Assembly: GCA_002943765.1 (NCBI GenBank)
Contig: PQWQ01000005.1
Coordinates: 2,915,001 to 2,979,000 of the forward strand
DNA from: Psoroptes ovis
Taxonomy: Eukaryota; Arthropoda; Arachnida; Sarcoptiformes; Psoroptidae
Reading direction: 5' to 3'
DNA length: 64,000 nucleotides
Shown piece after piece: positions 40,802 through 51,600 of the stretch. The translations under genes were made by a program, and so were the position numbers. The notes below the pieces were generated by a model. The model was given only the letters and a program-made list of their open reading frames with translations. It was not told the origin of the DNA and did not search any database. Every line of letters starts with the position of its first letter. Position 1 is the stretch's first letter.

Positions 40802-40913
40802 CTATTTATTATTATTCGAGATTGTATTCCATTGTGAATATGAGCACATTCACATAATCAAATTATAAATGTCAAATTGAATATACAAATTGATACAAAT
40901 CGTACATACATAC
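40802..40913 (-). other. Possible 112-base intron joining the two pseudokinase frames
   Basis: The minus strand has AAAAAG/GTATGT at the 5' end and AATAG/AATTTAAATG at the 3' end. Both are in phase 0, and 22 codons from 40801 to 40736 stay open into the ATG of the second frame. Splicing would give one 995-aa protein. The polypyrimidine tract is weak, so unspliced separate genes remain possible. Confidence 0.5.
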
Positions 40914-42188
40914 CTTTTTCAAATCGATTCGATAATAAGATTTTTTCAATTTCAATAATGATATTGAAATATCGGCTGAATGTGGCAACAATCGATGATC
41001 AGATTTCAAATCGAATACAGTCATACGAATATCTGTTGGTTGAAATATATCATCCAGCAGTGTACGCCATTCTTCAGTGATCGAACATCGTTCCCAACAT
41101 GATCGCCATACATTGAAATGATCAATTGGACAGCTTCCACCAGCATTGCCAGTAGTAGTATGGCCATTGAAACAATCAATACTAAATGGATTATTGTGAG
41201 TGATCAGCAAGCAAATAATCGTTCCAATACTCCATACATCAACATTACTTGCATCATAATCAATTTGCCAACATTCAGGTGGTAAATGATCAAGTTGGTA
41301 ATCTTCAATCAAATCATTTGGTAAACATTGTTTCGATTGAAGAATCTGTTGATTATTATCATATGAATAGTAGAAACAAGCCATATCAAACCCAGTCAGG
41401 GTTATCTTATGATTTGCGACATTGATCAATATATTCTCGGGACGAATGAAACGATGAGCAATACCATGAATATTCAGCGATTCAACCGTATGACATAATT
41501 GAAGTAATATTTGTTTTACGGTTAATTCATTCAACACTGAGCCACCAAGATGACCACCATCAACATTGCTATCACGACCATTATTACCGATGAAATCACC
41601 GCTATTATTATTCCAAATCAAATGATACAAACTGAACAGATGATGTTTATCCATAAATAAATAATATTGATCATCATCGATACCACCACCGATATGATGG
41701 ACAATATGCAATAATCGATGTATTTGTGATTGTAGCGAATTCATTTGTTGTAAATATCGAAGATATTTCATAATTAACAAGCATTCTTCAAGCCAATATT
41801 TACGATATGATTCACTCATACGATTCGTATGAACGATACGACAATGAATCGTTAATGATGATGATCGCCGATGCTGTTGATTCGTATGTTGATGATGATA
41901 TTTGGCCAGAAATAAATGACTATGGACACTATTAAAATGGCCAACTATCGTATATTCTTCTGCTGATTTCAATTCATAATTCAAATTCGTCTTCAAGTCG
42001 TTATCATCTTGAATTTCGAGGTCAGCGATAGTTGATTGCTGCTGCTGCTGTTGATTAGTCATAAACAATTTCAAACATTTTTGTTTATCTTTGAACTGTA
42101 ATTCTCTTAGCCGTAGGTTTGCAATACGTTTTGAATGTTCATTACAAGGTGTTTCTTCATTTGAACTAATATTAATATCGTTGTTCAT
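40872..42188 (-). CDS. Pseudokinase domain 1: kinase-like protein lacking catalytic residues
   Basis: A 438-aa frame from ATG 42188 to a stop at 40872. An alternative 3' end uses donor AAG/GTATGT at 40914/40913. Kinase signatures: YWLEECLLIMKYL (131-143) as helix C, HRFIRPENILI (245-255) for the catalytic loop, GFDM (266-269) at DFG, PPE 303-305 and DVWSIGTIICLL (317-328). Catalytic Asp is Phe247 and DFG Asp is Gly266; Asn252 is kept. The usual glycine loop is missing, and the beta-3 Lys position appears to be Arg117 (IHCRIV). It is a diverged duplicate of the downstream frame: both share HR(F/Y)IRP, FDMACF and HLPPEC. These features predict a scaffold or regulator rather than an enzyme. SBK-like ancestry is inferred from the HGxxHR, FxM and DVW...NPF spacing. 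Confidence 0.75.
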   Translation of the reverse strand: MNNDINISSNEETPCNEHSKRIANLRLRELQFKDKQKCLKLFMTNQQQQQQSTIADLEIQDDNDLKTNLNYELKSAEEYTIVGHFNSVHSHLFLAKYHHQHTNQQHRRSSSLTIHCRIVHTNRMSESYRKYWLEECLLIMKYLRYLQQMNSLQSQIHRLLHIVHHIGGGIDDDQYYLFMDKHHLFSLYHLIWNNNSGDFIGNNGRDSNVDGGHLGGSVLNELTVKQILLQLCHTVESLNIHGIAHRFIRPENILINVANHKITLTGFDMACFYYSYDNNQQILQSKQCLPNDLIEDYQLDHLPPECWQIDYDASNVDVWSIGTIICLLITHNNPFSIDCFNGHTTTGNAGGSCPIDHFNVWRSCWERCSITEEWRTLLDDIFQPTDIRMTVFDLKSDHRLLPHSADISISLLKLKKSYYRIDLKKVCMYDLYQFVYSI

Positions 42189-42349
42189 GGTTATAACGCA
42201 TATATCTTTGATTTGTCTTAATAAATCAATGAATTGAGATTTGAAATCAATATTTGAATCAAGAACTAGCTCGAATCAAAACAAATCAAGTACATATAAA
42301 CCATGTGTGTGCCCTTATATTGCACCGAGAACCAACAACCGTGAACGAA

Positions 42350-42369
42350 ATTCTAAGAATTCTTAGAAT
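42350..42369. promoter_or_regulatory. Palindrome with two STAT-type TTCNNNGAA sites
   Basis: ATTCTAAGAATTCTTAGAAT is a perfect palindrome holding TTCTAAGAA (42351-42359) and TTCTTAGAA (42360-42368). Each matches the TTCNNNGAA consensus bound by STAT proteins in animals. It lies about 165 bases upstream of the pseudokinase ATG. Chance cannot be excluded in AT-rich DNA. Confidence 0.25.
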
Positions 42370-42524
42370 TCTAAGACTCTCGAAGATATTTTCCGATGAA
42401 AAAAAATTTAATTATAATTAATTAATTAAATCGAATGAAAAACAATTAATTAATTCAATTACAATTCAATTTATTATTCATAATATTATCATCATCATCA
42501 ATATTAATACATTATTCATGATAC

Positions 42525-42641
42525 AAGGTTTAAAGTTTTAATTCAGAGTTTTAAAGTTTAATTTCGTAGTTTTGAATTCGATTTTCAATTATACAATTAC
42601 GAAATTAAATTTCAAAACTACGAATTTGAACTTTAAATCCT
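42525..42641. mobile_element. AT-rich palindromic element, family P copy 1
   Basis: An inverted repeat whose left arm starts AAGGTTTAAAGTTTTAATTC and contains AATTTCGTAGTTTTGAA; the right arm carries AAAACTACGAATTTGAACTT. Closely related to 47494-47605, which shows it is dispersed, probably a MITE. No clear target duplication was identified. Confidence 0.55.
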
Positions 42642-42692
42642 GGTAACATCAACATTCTTGTAATTTCGAGTAAATTTCGATCAAAATTTCGA

Positions 42693-45600
42693 TCAAATCT
42701 TCTTCGCCTGTAACAGGATCCATTCATTATTCAACAATGTTTCATTGGCGTTGCTTGGTGTACGGGTTTCGTGGCCGCCACCGCCACCGAGACCACCACT
42801 GGTGATCATCGGTTGTAATGTATCGAAATCATACGTATGATGTTGCTTCAATGCATTTTGTCCATTTTTGCTTGGATTTGATTTATTATGTTGCTGATGT
42901 GCAAAGCCTCCAACACCACCACCAATCATACCACGATTAGTACCTGAACATTCATCAATAAACAATGTATCACGATCAAATTGATCATTATTATTGTAAC
43001 TATTTGAATGTGGCATACAAAATAATACACGTTTGAATGCAATTTTAAATTCTTTATTTAGATATGCATAAATGGCCGGATTCAGTGCACTTTTCGGTGA
43101 TGAAAATATTCAGAAAATATTCAAAAATATTCGAAAATTATCGAAGATAATCAACGATCTCAACTTAAATACTAACCTATTAACATAACCAAGCCATGTA
43201 ATACTTGATTTAAGTTCATAGCTAATATTACATTGATCACAATATGCTGATATGACATACATAATGAAGAATGGTAACCTTTAATCGATCAAAATTCAAA
43301 GGGTTAGAATCCGAATTAATCAAGTCAAAATCAAATATTTTGATAAAAATCTCAGTAAAAACACCCACCAACAAAGACAAAACACACCCATCACAATGCC
43401 CAACGTTCGAATGGCTTTAGTATCGGTGATCAGTTGTCGTGCACGCCGCCGTAAACTATGTTCAGCATGACGTTTCGTTGCAGCATCCAACGTTGATTGA
43501 TCGATCAAATTATTGACGCTTGAACCACGAATAGTTTTTGTGGCAGCTGCTGCTGTTGTTGGGGTTGTCGGCGCTGTTGCCGTTGCTGCAATGTTCAAAT
43601 CGGTCAAATCGATACTATTCGAATAATTGATCGATATTTGTTGTTGTTGTGGTTTGGATGATGATGATGATGATGATAATCGATTATTATCGAATCGATT
43701 ATCATTATTGTTACTATCATTACTTTGATCATCATTAATATTATCACCATTATGTTTATGACATTGATCATCATTAACATCTATATCATTATTATTATTC
43801 GATGTATTTACATTTATCAATGAACTAAAATGTAATTTAATACTTTTCAATCTATTATTTTTTGATTTTAATGATGATGATTTAACATTGATTGAGTTGT
43901 CATCATCATCAACCGTATCGTCGACGGCTGCCATTGTCATTGATGATGATAATTTCGGTACTTGTAAAAATTGTGATGTTGTTTTCATTGTTGATTTATC
44001 ATTCGATGATTTTTTGGTTGTTGTGGCTGGCTTTGATTGATTTAATGCCGTAAAATTTACCGAAAGATAACCATTTTGTTGTAATGATTGTTCTAATTGT
44101 TTTATTTCTCTTGATTGTCTTTCAGCAATCAGCAATATTCGAAGGTAAACATAGAACATTATCGGTAATGGCAAATAGAATGATGTCATCGATGATATTG
44201 TTGCGTAAATACGATTTACCTGAATTAATAAACGAAAGAAAACATGAAAATCATGATCAAATAATCGATTAAAAATTGATTGAATATTAATCAAACAATC
44301 GAAATTGATCAAAATCAATCCAAAAACATTTAAAAATAATCAAAAAAATCGAAGCCAAAACATGTTCAATCAAAGAATGAATTCAATGAATTAATATGAG
44401 CAAATACGACATCAACAACAACATCATTGACATCATCGACATCATCGGAAACAATCGATTTATTATTTTGATTTTTCCGTTGTTTAATTATCGTTTGTAC
44501 ATCTTTTACCATTCTTGTATTTACATCATCATCATCATCATCATGATTATTATCATTATTTTTAATTATAATTCAATTTGACAGCTTCTATTTGCCAATC
44601 ATTCATTCATTCAGCGAATGCCAGCAACAGCCAACATATCGTCATAATCATAACATTGCCGAGTTGCTGAAATGTTGGAATTGAAAATGTTCATGCTCGA
44701 TGTTTGGTATATCTCAGCGGCTGCTGTTGAAGCATGATGTTTTCATTTATTTATTTGTTCAATGATTTGATCATTTCGAAGATCATTTTGAACATTTTGA
44801 TATGATGACAACATCGATGATGACAATGTTTACCAAATTAATATTTAACAAAAATTAATTCCATTCAAACATTTTCTTTAAATCCGAATTTCGGTGAATT
44901 TCTTTCGAAACCTTTCAAATTAATTAAATTTGACATTTTGATCATCTTGATGAGTTATTTTGAATTTTGTTATTTTTCGGGATTTGAATTCATTCATTCC
45001 TCATATATATTCGAGAATCGTAAATATTCACCATTCACAAGTGTAGGTGAATGTACCCAATGTTTCAAGGTTCAAGTCTCTCAGGTGGAAAAATGATAGA
45101 TGTACGCACAGGTGAACGAATCGGTTAAAGATAAGGGGATGAATAGCTGGAAAAATAGGGTCCTAAGAGTGGTCAGACCACTGGGTGCGATATGGAAAAT
45201 GATTAAAAATACATGGAAATACATGGAATTATATTAAAAATAGATCAAATCATAATACTTACATCTAAACCACATTTATCAACATAATCAAGTTTAAATA
45301 TATTAATCGGTCCCTGTGAATGATACCAACCGGAAAATATCGGTATAAATGAAATGGCAGCCGAACAAAGCCAAATGATTGATATAAAACAAAATATACG
45401 ACGTTTAGATATTAACGAACGATAACGTAATGGACGTGTAATGGCCCAAAATCTAATGTTTGAATGGAATAAAAATATGTGGAATAAAATGATAAAGAGT
45501 AAAAACAAAAACAAAGCAAAAACAAAACAAAAACAATCTTAATGATATGGAAAGCTTAATTTTGATCTAAGACAAAATAATGAAAATATTTTCTTGAAGA

Positions 45601-48600
45601 AATTATGCGAGAAATGTGGTACATTATGGTACATTATTTAGCATATTAAATATCATTTAGAATTGGTCAAATATCATTCTGGACAATTCTAAATATTATT
45701 ATGGACAATAATACTAAGATTTGTATTTGTATTATTATTAAATGGACCATATTTTTTCTTGGAAAAGGACCAAAAACCTTGATTAAAAGGACCTGATTTA
45801 AAAGCAAACAAAACACATATGAATGGCTTACCTATCGATGGCCACACAACACAAATGTAATATACTGGCCGTACAACACATAACATCACATGATATCCAA
45901 AAATGACAAAGTACTGGTCCCCATGGCCAATAACGATAAAGATCATAAACAACTGTGAATGGCATCACTAAACTAGCGACGGTTATGTCGGCAATTGCTA
46001 AACTGTGCATGAAGAATTCCAAAGAAAATTAAAAAGAAAATGAAAATTGAAAAGATTAATTTACTAAATTACACAATGATTAATACAAATAAACACAAAT
46101 TTATTTTGAAATTAAACACCATTAAGCACATCTGAATTAATGTTCAAATTAATATAAATAAATAAATGAATTTCGTACACACATCAACACCAAATGAAAT
46201 GTTCATAATGTTTCAATTTAATTCAATTCAATTCATTCATTCATTCATTAATTCATTCAATTATATACAATCAATAACAAGGCCATAAATGAATTAATTG
46301 ATGAATTAATAAATAAACTAAGGACATGGCCCTGTATGTTTACTGTAAAAGACATGATCGAGTACTAATCATCATCAAAGAATTCAAATGTCAAATATTA
46401 GGTTGTCCCATAAGTTCTCGCTGTTTTTTGAATGAAAAAAAATTTAAAAAACGGCAAGAACTTATGGGACAACCTAATACATTAAATAAATGTAATGGAA
46501 TATGAAGGCTATTATTATAATCATCATAATTGGATTATTGGCTATTAATAAAAATAATTATTCTAATATTTAACCCTTAGCATTCGAGACATTTACAGCG
46601 CAAGCAAGCCAGCAACTCGACGATTTTTTACATTCATGTAAAATGGTGACTGACGGGCGCCTATCGAGTTGTTGCATTACATCTCATGGTGAGTGACACG
46701 CACTGCTAGAGTTTTAAGGGGTTAAGAAATTTAAAATTATTCGAATAATTTCAAATTTTTAAAATAAATTTTGAAATGAAGCTTGATTCAATTAATTTTT
46801 TTTTTAAATTGATTTTTTTTCAATTAATTCGTATTGAATTTGGAATTAAATTTGGAATTAAATTCAAAATCAAATGATTATACAAGGGAATTTGTGTGTT
46901 TACAAGTTTCAAGGGTCACACACAAAAAAAAATTAATTGAATTCATATCGAACACTCAAAGATTAAATATTTGAACTTTGGTTGAAAAATATTTTTTCCT
47001 TGTCAAACAACAACAACAACAACAATGTCTATTCAATTATCAACTTTTTAAAATTACAAATTACAAATTCAAATATATTCAAATCATTCAATGTATTCAA
47101 GGTTGTCCTAAAAGTTTTTGCCGATTATATCCAAGGAAATTATGAAAAAATCGGCAACAACTTATCGGACAACCTAATATTTCAACATGTTAAAAATAAC
47201 ATGTTTGGAAAAAATTGTAAATGAATCACATTAAAAATACTCATCAAAATGTGTAAACACGAATATAATTATTCATTCAAATATTTGTTTGTCCAAATAA
47301 ATTGAAGCCGACTTTTTCATGATTGACACAATTTCAAACATGATTTGAAATAAGAATCGACCATATTATACCATGTACCAATGATGATGATGATGATGAT
47401 GGAAAACCATTAATTTTATGTATCAAAATTATCATAATAATAATAATAATGTAAAAAAAAAAACATATTTATTCAAACAGCATTACAGCATTTTCAAGTT
47501 TTAATTCGTAATTTTAAAGTTGAATTTCGTAATTTTTTTGTTTAAAATTATATTCAAAAATTACGAAATTTAATTTTAAAACTATGAATTAAAACTTTAA
47601 ACCTTATATTATTCATCTATCTATATGCGTGTGTGTATGTGTTCGTATTCAAATATATGGTTGTCCCATAAGTTCATGCCGTTTTTAGAATGAAAAAAAA
47701 AATTTAAAAAACGGCAAGAACTTATGGGACAACCTAATATATTTTTGAATAAATATTTATTTATTTATTCATTTAAATTCATTCCTTAATAATATATTTG
47801 TATTCATTCGAAAAAATATAATAATAAAAATATCTGGAATAATTTTGAATTATTATTATTTGAACTAATAATAATAATAATAGACATCCATTTTGATTCA
47901 ATTTCGATCCATTTTGATTGAATTTCAATTCAAAATGATCCATTTTGATTCAAAATGATTGAGTCATTCATTGTATTCATTGCACTCATTTGAACAAAGC
48001 AAATCATCATCATCATCATCATACAACATTCATTTGTTCATCATTGATTCATGGATTCATGGAATCATAGATATTCATGGATTCATAGATATTCATAGAA
48101 TTCACAGAATTCATAGATATTAGGTTGTCCCATAAGTTCTTGCCGATTTTCCAATGATTTTCTACGATATAACCGACAAGAACTTATGGGACAACCTAAT
48201 ATTTATGGAATCATAGATATTCATAGATTTATTTTGCATTCATTGATTCATTCTGTACTAATTCATTCATTTGTAAAAATGGATGATCATAATGATAATA
48301 ATTTGGATGGAAACATCGATATTTGAATATTTTATTCAAAAACAAATATTTTTGATTTTGTTTGAATTTTCGGTGGGCAGAAAAGAGATGCACCGAAGAA
48401 TGGATGGAGGGACGGATGCATGGCATGGGCGGTTTGGGTGCATGGATGCGTTCGGTTGAATTGGGATCCCCCATTTGATTTGATTCGAACCATGGAGCCA
48501 CATGTCAACCATGGGAAAACCTTTGACCTTTCTTATTTGGAAATTTCGGATCAATTCAAGGGTATAATTAGGGCCTGTGGGCAGGTACAAGGTACCACGG

Positions 48601-51600
48601 AATGAAAATTGAAATTGATAAATTGGAAAATTTGGAGAATTCGAATGGAAAAATTTGAAAATTGAAAATTGAAAAATTGAAATTCCATGAACGAACAATT
48701 CAACGATGATGATGACATTATTTTGTCTCTGGATGATTTGAAAATTTAATGACAAATATTCTAAACACGCAAACAAAACATGTGAAACAAAAATCTGTGA
48801 TATTTTGAAACAAAAATCTGTTCATCAAATTTCACATTGAATTTGCGTGTTTCTTAAGCTTTTTTGATCCAGAAAAACCACATCAAAATCATGAACCACA
48901 TCAAAATCATGAATAATAAATACCTGAACCCAAAAATACCCTATTATTATTTGAAATTACAAAGGCTATACATCGATAGCTGATGTATCAAAGGCTATAC
49001 ATCGATAGCTGATATACCAAAGGCTATACATTCATACCTAATGCACCAAAGGCTATGCATCAAATGAATTGAATCGAATAGCCTTATGATTGAAAAGGGT
49101 GCATCGGGGCAAAAATTGAATAAAACACAAACGTTTTTAGAGGTGTGTGTGTGATCAAGGTTTCAATTCATTTTCATTGATTTACATATATGATGAACCT
49201 TTAAATTTCAAATTAAAAATTGATGAAAATCAAAATTGAAAATTTATTCATCCGATATCGGATTGCATTGAATTCAATTCGATGCATTTATTCCATTCGA
49301 TTCGAGGCAACATTCAATCCAATATTTCTTGAAGCATTAAATTAAAAAAAAACAAAAAGAATTTAAATGAACAATGGAAATTGATGCGATTGGATCATCG
49401 TAGAATCGATGATGATTGAATCGTTGAAGAAATCAAGGAATTGACGCCAAAGAATCATTGGATTATTGAATCATCGGAACCGATGATTGAATCATTGAAT
49501 CAATGATTGATTCAACTACAGAATCATTGAATCGAAATAGTCGATATATGAATCATTGAATTGAATCATTGAATCAACTCTGGAATCATTGATTCAATAA
49601 TCAGTGGATTGATTGCTGAATATTCAATGGGATTCGACGAATCGATGATCAGACTGAATCAACAAAATCAACTGAATCATCGAAATGAATAAATGAATTC
49701 ATAATTCACCGATCCCTTTATTTTTCTACAACGGAATATCCGTATTTTTGAATTTTAATTTTACGGAATTTTAATTTCAGGATGAATTTCGCGCTTAAAT
49801 CTCACCAGAAATTCAGTGAAAATTCAGTGAAAATTTTCACCGAAATTCATCGAAATCTTTCGATGCGTAATGTTCCGAATCTAAATTCAAGGCATTCATG
49901 GGATCCGATTGTATCGAAATCGGCAAAGAACAACAGTGAATTTCCATTGAATTCTTTGAGCCAGAATTTTTGAAACCAAAAAGAAAAATCCTTCACCAAG
50001 AATTCATCAGAATTTCTCCCATCTCGTCCGACTCTTGGTTGAAATTCATTCTTGAACTATTGAAGCGTAAATAAATAAATTCTGTTTCTGGGGTGCGAAA
50101 AAAAAAATTTTCGATAAATTCCTTCTAATATTAGGTTGTCCCATAAGTTTTTGCCGTTTTTTCGAATGAAAATAAATTTAAAAATTGGCAAGAACTTATG
50201 GGACAACCCAATATTTTTACTACACACACATTGAAACAATTGTTGAAATTATGAATAATTCATTTATTTGAAAGATTTATTTTTATTTTTGTTTTATTTT
50301 CATTTTCACAATCGTAAAAAATTGTGAAATCGAAAAGTTTTCTGAAATTTAAACATTTTTCAAAATTTAAACATTTATCAAATATTTACTCTTGCACTCT
50401 GGTGGTAAAATATCGACAAAATAAATGAAATTGGTTCAAATTGAAAACACTGGTGGACACGGTGCTCGACAGGCGCCTATCGAGCGCTAGGGGAGGCTAT
50501 GTTGACATTTTATTTTTGTCAATTTTTTTTTTTCCTAAAATTTCAAAAATATCGGAATTATTTTAAATTAAATTCAAACGTTCATTCATTCATTCGAATC
50601 GAATGGTAATTAATTCCGAAAATTTCGCAAGCAAAAAAAATACCCAGACTTGGAAATAGGAAGAATTTGACAGGTACCAGCACTACACTCGTACACTCGC
50701 TCGCCAAACTGAACCATTGTCAACGACAACTTTGATCATATCGATATCGAAATGCTTTTGTTTGTTTTATTTTGGGCCCAAATTTAGCCTCGATTTAGTT
50801 CCGAATTCCGCTCCAATTTCGCTTCAACATTCCTCCGTCCGCACGTCATTAATACGTCCGAGCACAAACACCTCATGAACCACACACAGGCATATGATAA
50901 TCGACATAATGATCAATGTTCTGCCATGTTGAAAAGTGACAATCAATTCATGAAATGAATCGATGATCGATGAATAAATGAATGAAACGATGATAATGAA
51001 TGAAATGATAATGATCGACAAACACAAATACAAATAAATGAAGACAAACAAATGAAGACAACCGAAACAAATACAAATAAACAAACACAAAGACACTGAC
51101 ATACAAAACAATGAAAGTTGATAAAACAAACAGAGTTGTTTAGGTAAGTGAATTGAATGAATGAATTTGAAATTCAAAGGAAGAAAATTCAAGAAAAAAA
51201 AAGGAAATTCTTTGACAGAATTCTTAAGTTTTTTGACAGAATTTTGACTAAAATTCTTTGACAAAAAGAATTGAATTCAATTGAATTCTTAAGAATTTTT
51301 TCGAAGAAAATTTTTTGAGAAAAATTCTTACGAATTTTCCAGTGTTATTATTTATTATTTCTTATTTGTTTGGAAACAAAATAAATAAATAATAATTTCA
51401 AATAAATGGGTTGTCCCATAAGTTCTTGTCGTTTTTTAAATTTTTTTTCATTTGAAAAACGGCAAGAACTTATGGGACAACCTAATAAGAACAAAATAAT
51501 TTATTATTATTTATTATTTTTTCTTCTGCTTTTGTTCTTCATCATCATCATAATATTTTTCTTTAGTTAAAATGAAAAATTAATTGAAAATCTTAAATTT

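Larger units (their letters stand above)
42189..42692. other. Intergenic region between pseudokinase gene and octopamine receptor
   Basis: 504 bases: promoter side of the pseudokinase gene and 3' flank of the receptor (minus-strand AATAAA at plus 42470-42475). It includes a 20-bp perfect palindrome (42350-42369) and an AT-rich palindromic element (42525-42641). Confidence 0.6.

Noticed and set aside
42350..42376. Heat-shock element in the TTC/GAA palindrome
   Set aside because: Spacing between TTC and GAA is three or zero bases, not two, so it fits a STAT-type site better.
45060..45100. GGTTCAAGTCTC resembling a tRNA B box
   Set aside because: No A box or cloverleaf upstream; it lies in a receptor intron.
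48961..49070. CRISPR-like array
   Set aside because: Units abut with no spacers and the DNA is eukaryotic.
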